From assembly GCA_963969365.1 (NCBI GenBank), contig OZ017750.1:744001-808000 (forward strand): DNA of 64,000 bases. The letters run 5' to 3'. Every line of letters begins with the position of its first letter. Position 1 is the stretch's first letter. Positions 1 through 12,421 of the stretch are shown in pieces. The DNA comes from Asterochloris sp. CNOR1 (Eukaryota; Chlorophyta; Trebouxiophyceae; Trebouxiales; Trebouxiaceae). The notes beneath the pieces were generated by a model. It ran no database searches. It was not told the DNA's origin and saw only the letters and a program-made list of their open reading frames with translations. The position numbers and the translations under genes were made by a program.

Positions 1-2086
1 CTCAGCTATCCGCTCAAAAGCCTGGCAGGTCTCAGGGTGTTCCTCATCTTCATAACTGCAGGCAGGGGGCGCAGCAGTCAAGCACTTGCAGGAGCAGCAG
101 CATCTCAGGTGTCCTAGAAGCATGTGCGAGAATACAGCATTGGCCTTGGCATTTGCATGTGAGTGATGAACAACATTTGAGACAGCAGGCTCACCCTGTC
201 TTGAGCAGCTCAGGTGCCTTCAGGTCCCACAACACCTTCTTGCCAGCTGCTGACTCTGCCTGCAGCAGCAACACAGCCCAGATGGTGAGTACCAAAGTGC
301 CATAGGCCACTGCTGCCTGGCAGCGCACAGCATGTAGCAGGGCACGCCACTTTCAGCAGCAGCCCAGCTTGAGATGCTGGCAGGAAATGCCTCTGCAAGG
401 CCCAGGCATAGCAGTGGCTCCCCGTCTGCCAGGCCCCTCGCTTGTGCACAATTGCAGCCGCTCACCAGCATGAGCACAGCCTCTGCCAGCGCCTGCCTCA
501 CAGACTCATCAGCATCCTTTGGTCCCCTGGTGCCGCAGAGAGCATCCAGGACCTTCGTGATCAGCTCCCTGTGCTGCAGGATGCCTTCCAGGGTGCCATC
601 CTCCTGCAAAGCGCTGGAGTGCACCTCATCTGTACACATTTGGTGGCACACGTTTGCTGCTGCACCATGTTCGTGCTGTCTAGCTGCACCATCAATGCAA
701 CCCCTGCTCCAGTGACGATACATGTCTCTGCTGTCAGGCAGAATCCAAGCCTGTGCCAGCAACATGCAATCCACAGCAAAGCAGCGCAGGCAACGGGACT
801 CACCTCTGCGCTGAAGCAGCAGTTTCTAAAGGCACTGGCACAACCTTGCCGCCGCGGTACGCTTGCGCTGCCCAGCTGTGCAATGAGAGCCTGCATGAAC
901 CCCCTGCCCGGCTCCAGCAGCATCTCTCGCCCCTTGCGCTGGCGGGTCACATTATTGAGAATGGCTGCAATGTGCTCAAACTGGTCGTCTGAAGCAGGGC
1001 TGCCGGCGCTGTCCATGAACAGCTTCAAAAGGACTGCACTGCACCAGGGAGCCTATGATTACGGCTTACATGGAAGCGTCAAGAAGGGCATTGGGGGTCT
1101 TGCGCAGCAGTTCAGACCGCCACTCATGCAGAAGCTGCTGTACAGCGCCTGGACAGCTTACTCCAGTGAGGCGCCGTGTCCAGCATTATTCTCAGAAAGT
1201 GAAGCTCAGCAGCGCTGCCAGAGTCATGGGTTTGTACCATGAAGCAGAATACCAGCATCATGTCACAGGCCTTCCATGCTGCACACAAGCGCATTTGACA
1301 GTGCATGCTCGCACTGGCCGACAAAGCGTGCTTATGCTCCAAGCACGGCAGCCAGGCCAGGTTGCATGCTCACACATTGAAGCCCTCCAGGTTGCCCTGC
1401 CCCAGCTGCAGCAGCTGCTCGGCGCCTGCCTCCAGTATAGTCAGGTTGGCCAACAGCATGGTCAGCAGGGGCTGCCGGGGGGCCTGCTCAGTCTCGCGCA
1501 CCAGGTCCATGCTGAGAGGCACCATGCGGGCCTCCACCAGCTGCTGGGCTGTGTCTGGGTCCTAGCAGCAGGAGGGATCTAAATCTGGCATTTTGAGACA
1601 ATTAGTATACAGGATGGCAAAGCGCATCATGCTTCAGTACAAGGCGTTGCTCACCTCGCGTTCCCCAGTCAAGGTGAGGCTGAAAAGTCAAGCATTCTCT
1701 TTCAGCAAGCATGGGCTCTTCTCCATGGCTATCTGATAGACATGGCAGATCAAGTCCACCTGCTAGCATGTAGCCCCAATCCAGCCCTGTTGCTCACCTG
1801 CGACAGGTTGACCAGGGCTGTGAGGGCAGCTTTTCCGCTGCCATCCCGCTCAGCCACCAGGCGCTGCAGGGCGGGCAAGAGGACGCCGCGGTGCTGCTGC
1901 AGCTTCTGAGAGCCCTCCACTGAGCCTGTCAAGCCAGAGATGAGCTCAGCTGCAGGGGTTCTCACCTGTAGGCAGGCAGGAATCTCTGTCATCAAGCCTG
2001 CGCATGTGATGTCAAACGTGTCAACTTTGGACACCCACCTGCGAATTGCCGAGCAGGCCAATCAGCTCCGGCACCTCATCTGCCAT
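1..2086 (-). CDS. HGH1: HGH1/FAM203-like armadillo-repeat protein, C-terminus cut by the window edge
   Basis: HGH1 is a cytosolic chaperone-like protein needed for eEF2 folding (family knowledge). Reading the minus strand, seven exons join in frame: 2086-2039, 1965-1798, 1561-1376, 1022-804, 603-466, 259-195 and 55 to beyond position 1. They give the family landmarks ELISGLTGS, AALTALVNLSQ, HIAAILNNVTR and FRNCCF, then an ALAEAVLML helix and, near the end, LWDLKAPELLKTGYE followed by HPETCQAFERIAE. Introns have GT donors and mostly CTGCAG acceptors. The ATG at 2086 begins MADEVPELIGLLGN and is the first in frame, but a further upstream exon cannot be excluded. The junction between exons 3 and 4 is the least certain. 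A family segment rich in LPL between exons 4 and 5 is not obvious, so a small exon may be missed. The protein continues past the left edge. Confidence 0.85.
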
Positions 2087-3014
2087 GTCCAGATCCCAGG
2101 GGACCTATAGTCGGCTGTGTCACACGCCTTTCTTCAAGTATCAAGTAACTTGGGAGGCCCGGGACGAAGCATGTGAAGCCTTGAACACAGCAGAAAGCAG
2201 CGATTCGTGACAATACAACCCTGGCGTGAGGCAGGCGCGCCAGTCGGGGGCAACAGGCTTTATCTCTTCCATAAGGATACAGCACTGTTGACAAGAGCCT
2301 CGTTGAAAAGCTCATCTTGCAGAATTAAGGCTGCACGCTGTTGGTGGCTGCAATGACACAGCCTGCTTTTGTGTGTCCAACTTTGTAGGATACAGCCTGG
2401 TCCCAGGCTCAGCCTGGCACGCCTGCCTGTGCACTGAGGCATTTCACTGCAGCCCGCTCAGTCCAGGCAGCAAAGTTAAGCCCCCTCAGCTGCTGGTGTC
2501 TGGGACGTTGTGTATTCTTGACCATCTGCTCTGGGGGCAGCCAATGGCCACACTTGTCCCTAGCACCAGGCTGGTCACTGGCATGAGGAGATGCCAGCTG
2601 ATGGGATCCACTGAGCTTTGTACGTCAACAGAAGCAAACTCTTCAGGTGCCTCCTTGACAACCAGGGCATCATGCCACAGCTTGCAGATCTGCCAGAATG
2701 TCTAGCTGGTTGAGGTGCAGCAGGCAGTCTGCAGAGGCCAACTTACCAGCTGAAAGCTGAGCTCCTCCTGGGGGATTACAACTGAGCCAGAACACTGGCC
2801 TTTAGCTCAGTGAGAAGGTCCATGTTGCATGGGCAGAGGCCCCTTATAGAGCCCCTTCCATCAGACCTCTGCCTTCAACCACTTGGTGTGAGCAAGATCC
2901 GGACCTATCTGTGTAATGTTGAACAGGCTTTCAAGCTGCAATTGAGTGCAAGTGGGCCATGCGTGCAAGTGGGCATAGAGCTTAGCTGACATCAGGCAAT
3001 GAATGCTAAGCCCA
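2087..3014. other. Spacer between HGH1 and tandem copy 1, with one minus-strand open stretch
   Basis: Both flanking genes are on the minus strand. I see no confident gene here. On the minus strand about 2490-2710 stays open for roughly 65 codons and includes FWQICKLWHDALVV. This has a coding-like composition and resembles in a general way the Trp-rich FWSWAL/FWKWVL exon of the adjacent paralogs. It may be a remnant of that family or a 3' exon not joined by me. The rest shows no recognisable feature. Confidence 0.3.
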
Positions 3015-6000
3015 TCAGGCAATCCTGATCAAATACATCCTTGGGTCCTTGCTGGAGAGAAGGCCGTCCAGCCTGCCCTTCTTGTCCCAGTACGTGTAAA
3101 GAGTGCTGCAGGGGAGCAATGCACTGCCGGGTTTGGTGTTTTGAGCAGTGATGGAGAGCGACAAACATTGCAGGTGTGAGGAATGAGGTACTGCATGGCA
3201 CTGCTTAGCAGAACAGCAGCAATGGCAGGTAGAGGACAGGCATCAGCCCCATGCCGCATGCTGCGCAAAAGCCACCCACCTGGTGCAATTGAAGGTGGGG
3301 TCCTCTCCAGGCAGCTGCTTCAGGGCCCAGCTCCAGAACTTGAAGGCATCTGTGACGTCTCGCATGCCAGCCTCCACATGCAGCTCTGCAATTAGAAGGT
3401 TGCTTGTCATGTCAGGAGTCGCTGACGCCACAGGCAGGCCGCAGCATACCAAGGACTTGGCGGGCAGCACTGAACAGCTGGCAGGCACAGCTTTGAATAC
3501 TTGGCAGGCACAGTAGTTGACAGATGCCTGGGAAACAGGCAATAGCTGCTGTTCATATCATGCCACAACACCACAGGACCCACCTGATGGAGCAGGCTGC
3601 ATTTCATTTAGCGTCATGTCAATGCAGGGCCTGGCGGCATCCTTGCCATGTGCATCCCCGCAGCTGTCATCATGCTTGTGCTTCCTGATGTCTGGGGTCA
3701 GGCTGTGCTCCAGACTCCTGCAGGGAGACACGAGAAGTCTTGCACCTTAGTGAGCATACGCACATTCTTCAGCAGTGCAGACAGTGCAGCAATGTCAGCC
3801 TGGCAGGGAGGTGACCAGCACTGCAGCACAAGCAGTGATCTGTACTTTGCAGCGGGAGGCACATCATGGCTGGCTGCTTAGTGTCAAGCTTGCCAGGGCA
3901 GAGGTCCTTGGCATCCTGCCTGACCTGTGCAGGTCACGGCAGCCTAGCAAAGCTGGAGTCTCATTTCTCCCTGCTGCATACAGCAGAGCAGCCGCAGCTG
4001 ACTACTAGAGATGCACATACACCGCTCAGGCCAGCAGGGTAGGTCCTCAAAGCCAAGTGTGGAACTGGGAGCAGCATCTACCCATGTGTGCCACAGCAGT
4101 TGCTTGGTGGGCGAGTCCAAGCCGGCTGTAGCCAGATGTATGCCTTGGCAGAGAACATCGCCAATGCGTGAAACCGCCCCCTGCGGGGCGGGTGCAGCCA
4201 CGCAACAACCAAGTCTTGCGCTCAGAACCACACTCGCCCACCTGCGAGGCACCTCAAGGCCTGCAGCGACCGAGGCTAGGGGGATGAAGTAGTGCAGCTG
4301 CTGGTCGCAGGACAGGCCCGCTTTGGCAGTGCCCCTGCTCTGTATGGCCTGCAGCAGGTCCGATGCGATGACCCAGATGTCCTCAGAGGTCAGCTCGTGG
4401 TGCAGAGCCGGCCTGTCAAAGGTGCCTGTCACCTCCTGCAAACGCCAGAGGCATTGATTCAGGTTGTCATCAGGTCCTGATCAAACCTGTCAGCTATCAG
4501 CTGACTGCTGTGCCTCTGGCAGCTGAGGTGTGTGCCAAATTCAGACATGCCTTGAGCGTCTGCAGGTCGTCACGAGAGACTGCTGACTGCTGCCATGCAG
4601 AGGCAGGGACGGAGCAGGGAGATGCATGCTGAGGATGCAAGAGCACAGCTGCTTGAGGACACCGCCTGACATGGCAGGTGGCCTGCTCAGAACAGCGAGT
4701 GAAGGTGCAGCAGGGGCGGAGGCCCATGACAAGCACAGTGATCACACCTTTGGAGGCTGTCTGGTGTCACACAGGTCCAGGTTCATCAACCTGCTTGCAC
4801 ATCAGGCCAGTGCCCCACCTTGCAGGATCCCTTGGGTGTGGTGTGCTCCTCCAGGTCTGGCAGAGGCTTGCCGACAGTCCCGTCCAGCCAGCGCGAGGTC
4901 CCCAACACGTCAGTGACCTCCCCAGCCAGGGCCTGCACGCAACGTGAGCAGCCTCAGCTTGGCTTTGCGCAGGTCAAAGCTGGCTGAGCTTGCGAAACAC
5001 ATGCAACAGCATTGCAAACCCTTGAGGCTTGAGCCACTCAAATGCCCAGACTGGGCAGTCACATCATGACGCCTGAGCAGTCATAGTGCACATTCCTGCA
5101 GCAACTGCCTGCTGCCCTAACCTTCTGCACAGGAACTGCAGCCCCCAGCAAAGCAATGCGTGACAAGGCATACTTGTGTCCAACAGAGGCTCCCTTCATC
5201 TGGATCACAGCAGCCCTCGGCGCAGTACATTTGATGCACTGGCGCTTACCCTTCTGCACAGCAGCACAGCATCCCTCGACGCAGCAGCAGCCTCACCTGG
5301 TGGATTTGTGGCACCCTGCACAACACCAGTAGCAGGCGCCATCATTGCACTAGCCTACCCAACCCATCCTTGGCATGCTGTGCAGCATCCCACCCATACC
5401 ATTGCCGCAGCAGCTCATCGTCCTGACTCCTGACGCTCTGCGCACCAGGTAATGCAACCCCAGCGCTGCAGCAACACCTCTTCACGCCGCCACAAGGTGA
5501 CTGCAGGTGTCATTATGGTTGCTCGCTGTCCTGAGCAACATCCACCTTTGCAGCGCCCCAGGCGCCCTCACCGACATGAAAAGCAGCAAAGCAGGGGGAG
5601 TAAAAACTCCCCTAGAGCTGCAGCAGCAGGCCCACCTTGAAATCTCCCGTGGGTGTGTCGTCTGCCTCGAGACTGCCCTCTTCCAGCACCATGTCCCACT
5701 CTTCCTGCTGCGCCAACGTGACAGCTGCCCGCAGGAACTTGAGCCACACCTCCTCCTGCAGTATGGGGGGCAGTGGTCAGCTTGGCTGCTTATCAAACGG
5801 GGTTCGCTGAGATGTTGGCTGCTGCAGTGGGGGCAGCAAAAACCACTTCAAGTATGTTCTATGAGCCAAGAGATGGGCAGGTTCTGGACACCCAAGCTGA
5901 ACCCCAGTTGGTCAAAGGGAAGGGAGCAGTGCTTCGCATAGCTGCGCACCTTTGAGCCACAGGTGGCCCTGCACTGAGGACTGTTGAGGCAGTCTAATGC

Positions 6001-7655
6001 TTGTAGGTACATTGTATCATGCCTGCCAGCTGAAGCTCCTCAGCATTGGGACGCAGTTGCCAGCTTGGCTGCACCCTTACGGATTGCACAGCAGGCTGGT
6101 GCCTGACGCTCCAAATGCTGGCCAGAGCCAACTATGCCGCAGCAGCACAGCATTGAGTGCTCAGCGAGGGCGCATGGCAAGCATTGCACAGGTACTGCTC
6201 GACCATTACAAGACTAGGCCTGCACTTACTGCAGTGCCAAAGCATTGTGGGCTGTTGCAAAAGCCAGTGAGCGCCTACACATACGAACATTAGCCAACAG
6301 CATATTTCCACCCACAGTCACTGACAGCCAACCTCATTGTCCGCATACACCAGTAGTACAGAACCGCATGAGGCGGAAGGCTGTGCTCTTTGTGGCACAA
6401 CTACAGCCATTGCTGAGCAAGGGGCTGCCCTATTGATGCACTGAATTGCATGAGTACCCGATTGATTGAGTCCATCAGCAAGTACTGCAAAGCCATGGTG
6501 TCCATGCCCCAGATGTCCAGCAGCGCAGCGTCGGGCTGCCGCGCCAGGGTATTGGCCACATCGGCGGCGCTGCGCAGGCTGACAGGCATGAGCCCAGTTG
6601 TGGGGGTGTTGGGGCGCCTGTCACGGGCATACTCCCCTAAGGTGCGCCTCAGCTGGTGCAGGGACTCTGCCTTTGCAGCGCACCTGCACAGCAGAACACA
6701 CAAGTCGCTCTGGCTTTGCCTCGAATGTGGCAGGGACACTGCATTGAGGCTGTTTTGCTGTACTGTCTATAGCTGGCGCAGGAAGCATGCCTTTGCAGCA
6801 CATCTGCAAAGCTTTGCAAACAGAATTCTTTGGTGAGGTGTTCACAGTGCACCTCAGCAGGTTTGGCAGCTCCTGCCTTGCTGCAGCTTTAGGGTTCCTC
6901 TGCAGAGAGCAGGCTGTAGTGGGTATCTGTGCAGCACTTGTGTGCCTCCAGAGTGTCTGGTGTACATTATGCAGGTCACCCGTCCTGACATGGCACCTAT
7001 GCATGCAGGGATTGGCATGGGCTGGAATAGTCAAAGCGACTTGAACATCAGCAATGTTGGTCAGCACAGCTCACTGCCAGATGCCCAATTGTGTGCCTCC
7101 CACCCTGCAGCAAGGCAGGCAAGCCATATTGGGGCTGCCCACTCCTGTGCACTCCCCAAGTGAGAGCTTGAGGGAGCTGAGCCATGGCCTAAATACTGCT
7201 TGACCAAATTACCCCTGAGAAGCTGAGCTGATGCAGACATCTGGCCTTGGCGGTGCTGCTTCACAGACAGGCAGACAGGCTCATCCCAATCTGACTCAGC
7301 AAGCGATGGGACGCTGCACAGCAGCACAATTGCACAACAGACAAGGCAGTCAAGACTGCACAGCCCAAGTTCATGACAGCGCTTCCAATGCGGTGAGCTG
7401 CGCTGCAGCGACACATTACCTGCTCAAGCTCACAGGCTGTGCATCCAACACACACAGCAGTGCTGCACCGCACCTCTGCATGCAGACCTCGCCCTCCTCA
7501 TCAGATGAGGCATCCAGGTACTCACGATCTGTCGCCTCCAGCACCTCCTCTGTGCCGGGCTGCCCAGTCAGCACAGAGGATGCCCTGGCGCAGCGCTGGC
7601 AGCTCGTTGGAGCACGCAGCAGGGCCCTGGCATGCGCGGCAGCCCTGGTGAGCAT
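3015..7655 (-). CDS. Unrecognised multi-exon protein, tandem paralog copy 1
   Basis: I do not recognise this family. Coding status rests on conservation with the adjacent copy 2 (7927-11723), exon for exon on the minus strand. Exon A (7655 to about 7480) starts MLTRAAAHARALLRAP and reaches YLDASSDEEGEVCMQ. Its basic, Ala/Ser-rich start suggests an organelle transit peptide. Exon B (about 6690-6450) has SLHQLRRTLGEYAR and LRSAADVANTLARQPDAALL. Exon C (about 5757-5640) has EEVWLKFLRAAVTLAQQEE. Exon D (about 4945-4830) has DVLGTSRWLDG. Exon E (about 4440-4240) has LSCDQQLHYFIPLASVAAG. Exon F (about 3725-3600) ends IDMTLNEMQPAPSG. Exon G (to 3280) has AFKFWSWALKQLPGEDPTF. Exon H (3105-3015) has TLYTYWDKKGRLDGLL and the stop. 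Intron G/H (3106-3279) is absent from copy 2. The fold is probably helical. No catalytic motif is evident. Confidence 0.6.
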
Positions 7656-7926
7656 GCTTGATCGCTCTGGGGTGGCTGCTCCTGGCCGCGTTGTGTGAGC
7701 AGGCACGCAAGGCTGATGTTGACAGTGTCTCCAACGCCTTGTCAGCACTGCGACTAGATGCTGTGGGACACTTCTCCTGGGTAGGGCACTCCAGCCAGCA
7801 GCCAGAGAACCCGGTTGCATGGGGCTGGCTTGCTCATGAACATTTACAGTACAGGGCGAGTTTTCAGAAGTCTGCCAAGGGGTTGAACAACAGCCTTGTT
7901 GAAGCAATCTCAGCGCTTGCACACAG

Positions 7927-10900
7927 CTAAGCGACCACCCTCTGCAGCTTCACTTGGGGATTGCCCCTCTGGAGGATGCCATCTGTCAGGCAGCTCTGGT
8001 CCCACAGTGTGAACACTGTTCCATCTCCATAGCACTGCGTGTCTGTCCACAGCAGCTGCAGGACCCACTTCCAGAACTTGAAGTGGTCCATGATGTCCTG
8101 CCTTGCCCCCTCCACAATGAACCCTGCAACATGGTCGAGGGTAGCTTGGCATGAACAGGAGCTCAATCAGGCAGCTTTGCAGTCACCAGCTGGACGATGT
8201 GGCTTTGCCAGCAGCTTAAGACATACTGATGTTTGCGCAGCAGACAAAGAGGGCTTACGTGAAGGGGATGGCTGCATCTCAAAGAGGTGGATGTACACCT
8301 TCCCCTTCTTGGAGTCCTGCTGCGGCTTTGAACCATCCTCTTTGGCCTCTGAGTCGCTTGTCATGACAGGCGCAATGCTGTGCTCGAGAGCTCTGCATCA
8401 TGAAAAAGGAGCAGAAGCTGTAGGAAAGATGCTGCATCTCACATTGCACTGGCAACATTGTGTGGTGGGCCGAAAGCGCCGTGACAAACAATGGCGATGC
8501 ACACTTGGAGTCTGCAGCAAAGGTAGACTCAGCTGCCCGCTGCAGCCAGGGCGGCAGCATTAGGCACCCCAGTAGCTGCTCACAGGACAGGGCCGCAGCC
8601 TGATCAGCAAAGCTTGCAGGAGAGATAGAGGATCCCAGGGTTTGCACCGCCAGGACTCAGATGCAGCACAAGTTAGCACCATACCTGCATGGTCGCTCCA
8701 AGCCAGCTGCAGCAGAGGCCAGGGGCATGAAGCAGGTCAGCAGTTGCTCGCAGGAGAGGCCTCTGGTGTGCCGATCCCGGCGCTTGATGGCCTCAACCAC
8801 CTCATTTGCCACGTCCCAAGCCTCTGCCAGGCTGAGCTCGCTGGAAGTGGCGGATCGCACATTCATGCTGTCGTCATAGAACACATCCTGCATAACCGTG
8901 CATGCAACAAAGACCTAACTGAGTGCTCGGGCCTCTGCCAGGCTCAGCTTGGGGGAGGTGACAGGTCATCGTTTGATGCTGTTCTCATGGAACACGTCCT
9001 GCGGGGACAGTGCATTGAGACTCAGGCTCATAGATCTTGCCCTCTAGCAGGCAGCTTTGCTGCCAGTCAGCATGTCCTTCATATGTGCACAGCTGCCCTT
9101 GCTGCAGACGGGCTGCCTAGGCCTCTGCTGTGCTCGACTTGCTACAGGCAGCAGGTTGCATGATCCATCTGGGCGCTTTCAGCATGTCCTGCACAGCCGT
9201 CCTTGCTAGAGAAGGGGTAACAAGGCCTCTGTCTAGCCAGTTTGCTGACGCAGACCTGCTGCACCACAACACTGTTGCCTGAAACGCCCTGCAGGGTGGC
9301 AGCCACACATGCTGGTGCCTGCGACAACTTTGTCTCTCAAGCAGGCTGCACGTGGGCACCTGAGTACATGTCTAGCTGCTGATTCCTTGAGAGTTGAGCA
9401 CACAGGGCCACATCATGCAGGCTGCAGGCCCCAGCGCAGCTGTGTGCAGCTGGACCCATCTGTTGCTGTGCAGATGTTCCCTGAACACAAAGCATCCCAC
9501 CTCACAGAAGGCCTTGGGAACTGGGTACTCCTTCAGCGGTGGCAGGGCCTTCTGACCACTGTCTGGGTCGTCCAGCCACCGCGAGGTCGCCAACACGTCG
9601 CTTACAATGTCTGCCAGGGCCTGCACATGGGGTTCTTCAGTCAGGCTTTGGTGAGGCTGCAAGCATCCGTGTGCCGATCAATCAGAGGCCGGGCCCGAAG
9701 GACCATGTGAAGATTCGCACAGCAACCTCAACACAGCCTCGGCAGCTGCACAGCCTGCACTACCCCTGTCTGTTGCCGTCAGAAACAATTTGCAGGGATG
9801 CCAGCCCAGCAGGCCATCTCCCTGACCCAGTCAGCTCATGCCAACTGCAGACCTCTTGGGCCTGCCAGCATGCATGGAAGGTGAACCAGCTGCATCAGCC
9901 TTGGACGGAGGACAATGGCAGGGAAGCTCCATGGCCATTCTGGCAGCAGCTGCTGCAGCAGCCCGCTGTGGGGCCGTCCCGTGCCGAACTCAAACACTGG
10001 CTGCAGCGCACTCCCCTGCCCACCTCAAAGTCCTCGAGTGACACCTCACCCTCCCGCCCAGCACTGCCGCTGCCACCATTGCCGCCAGAGCTGTCTCCAT
10101 CGCTGCTGCTGTCCTCGACAGCGGCCTCCCTGGCGAGCTGCACCACCTTCCTCAGGTACCTCAACCACACCTCCTCCTGCAGGCAGGGCACAGGAGTCCC
10201 AAACAGGCTCTAGCCAGCCTGCCTCCGATGCAAGTTTCTTGGACTCATCCTCCACAGGCTGCTCGTCACACATCCTCCTACAGGCAGAAACGCAGAGTGA
10301 GCAAGAACATGCATTGCAATGCATTTCCTATGTCAGCCGCGCGCTCCCCAGGACGGTCAAAACCACATGCCCTGCTGCCGGGAATGGGCGATGGGAAACT
10401 GCTGGAGGCACCGCGTCCTACTGCAGCTGCTCTGGCTCTGGACTGACACTGCCACCGGCACATTTGCAGCAGTCGCTGGCCTTGCAAGCATCCTGACACA
10501 AATCATCTCAGCCAGGTTTGGAAGTAGCCAAACCTCCTGGACTGCTGCACAGAGATCTTGAGCAGCCGCTGGTCTCACACCAACAAAGGCTGCCAGCAGA
10601 TCGCATGATCCCTGCTCAGGTGCCCAGCTGCAAGGAGTCCCAATGTGTAGCCATGCTGGACCACAGATGCTACAACCCAGTCTTTAGACAGTGGTCTTTG
10701 CACAAGCAGGTGTTCACATCACCCTTGACGGCACTGCATCCCCTAGTGTGACTGGCTCCTACCTTGTTCGCCTCCTCCAACAACTGGTACTTGAGCTTGA
10801 GGCTGTCCACCCCCTCCCAGCTAAGCTCGTTCTGAGCCTCCAGCACGTGCACCACATCTGCGGCATCTGACACGCTGACAGGCTCCTTAGGCGCCTGCAG

Positions 10901-11723
10901 GGTCAGGAGGAGTCATCCCTTACAACCTGGAAGATCGGCCCTTGAGTGCCTTCAAACAAGCCTGAGTTGGCCCCATAAGGAGGCACGCTGCAGCAAAGGC
11001 TCCCCGACAGCCAAGCTTGAGAGAGCACAGCATGCTACATGTGTGCTGGATGTGTGGCCAGCAGCTGCTGTCATGGGCAGGCTTGCAGCACTGGCTGAGG
11101 CAGACTGCTCAGCGGCACCTGTCAGCCCAGGGATGCACACCTGAGGGGGTGGCAAACATGGCCCTCACCCAGCAAGAATTAGCACGGAGGTGCATGCACC
11201 TCTTGGGGTCGCTTATCACCAAGCCTGAGCAGCCCAGCCCAGCAGAGAGGTGTACAACAAGGGGGGGTGCAGCTGCTCACCCCATGTAAGACATCCTTGA
11301 AGGAGAGTGAGAGTCTAGAGCAGCACTGCCCTGCAGCTCACTCCATATGTGCGGGCAGGCTTTGCTGGTCACTCCATGTGACCTGCCCTTGAACCTGAAT
11401 GAATGCTGGATGCAGCACAATGCAGCGTTTCCGCTGCTCACCCCGTGCGGCAGGTCCTGCTTCCTCAGGGCGGCGCGCAGCTCGTGCAGCACGGTGACCC
11501 GGCTTGCAGCGCAGGCACCCAGCTGCATGCATCCTTCCCAGCCGTCACCACTGTGGGTGTCCTCCTCAAAGCGTGCTGACGCCGCCTGCACGGGCAGGCA
11601 GCTGGAATGGCGCCTGGCCGGCAGGCGGTGCAGGGAGGGGCGGCCAGGGGGAGCCATGCTGCGGGGTGCATGGCCTGGCAGCTGGCCCTGCAGGCAGCGG
11701 GGCTTTGCTGCGGCTGCAAACAT
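7927..11723 (-). CDS. Unrecognised multi-exon protein, tandem paralog copy 2
   Basis: This is the head-to-tail duplicate of the 3015-7655 gene, with the same exon order. The ATG at 11723 begins MFAAAAKPRCLQGQLPGHAP, which looks like a transit peptide, and exon A ends DTHSGDGWEGCMQ. The next exon carries VTVLHELRAALRKQD (about 11505-11441). Then follow VSVSDAADVVHVLEAQNEL (about 10890-10780), EEVWLRYLRKVVQLAREA with an acidic Ser/Gly tract (about 10185-10025), DVLATSRWLDD (about 9640-9520), LSCEQLLTCFMPLASAAAG (about 8890-8700) and KVYIHLFEMQPSPS (about 8400-8270). The last exon (about 8166-7927) has DHFKFWKWVLQLLW, TVFTLWDQSCLTDGIL and the stop. In copy 1 that last exon is split by an intron, while here the VTVLHEL and VSVSDAAD segments are separated by an intron that copy 1 lacks. 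The function is unknown. Similarity to copy 1 is moderate, so the duplication is not recent. Confidence 0.6.
8921..9003. repeat. Decayed copy of the neighbouring exon edge
   Basis: Positions 8930-9003 repeat 8821-8893, which is coding in tandem copy 2. Both carry GCCTCTGCCAGGCT, then a GAGGTGACAG/GAAGTGGCGG block, and end in GAACACRTCCTGC. The copy lies just upstream (minus-strand sense) of the real exon start, and its frame is broken. A weaker third copy may lie near 9180-9210 (CAGCATGTCCTGCACAGCCG). Confidence 0.65.
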
Positions 11724-12421
11724 GTTTGGGGTGAGTGCAGGTGCGCCTTGTCATCCATCCTAATAGGCAAGCTGATCCATGTGTGGTGAGCAGGGCAGCG
11801 GTCTGGGATTGGGACATGCAGAAGATGTCTGGCTCAGGACTGCAGGCTGCATAGCCGTGCGCTAGCTGCACGCTGGCAGCGCTGCATGGCAAGACTCTGA
11901 ATCTGCAGTGCCACCAAGCCCTGCGTGCAAGCATTTTGAGGTGCACCGCTGCAAAGCCTTTTTGGATGCCTTTAGGGCATACATTGCCTGGTCCAGCATT
12001 GGGATGGCGCTCTCTGCGGCAGCAGCTGGATGTTCACGCCAGGCTTTCTTGCGTGAGGCAGAAGCCCGAGGCCCCTAATGTCCTCACGGGCTCAGCACCT
12101 GCCGGTATGGGCAACCGCATGCAGTGCCTTCTTGGTCAGTCTGCACAATTCACAAGGCTCCAGAACCTCCTTCTTGGCAACCGTCAGTGTTCTGGACTGC
12201 AGCTACACTGTTGCAAGGGGCCAGCAGCTGCTCTGTTATACTGCGTTCCAGCTATCTCCCTTGTGTGGCATCTTGTGGGACAGCTGCAGCTGGTAATTAC
12301 AGAGAGGGTGAATTAATGACTGAGTGAGTTGATCAACCTGTGACCTCTGTCGCATAGGCGGATTGTCTTTTACAAAACGAGACAAACAAGTAGCCAGCTG
12401 CTCCCATATCAGAACGTAGCC
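11724..12421. promoter_or_regulatory. Divergent intergenic region between tandem copy 2 and the syntaxin gene
   Basis: About 700 bp separate two divergent start codons (11723 minus, 12422 plus), so both promoters should lie here. I see no convincing TATA box or other element, and no coding exon that joins either gene. Confidence 0.35.
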
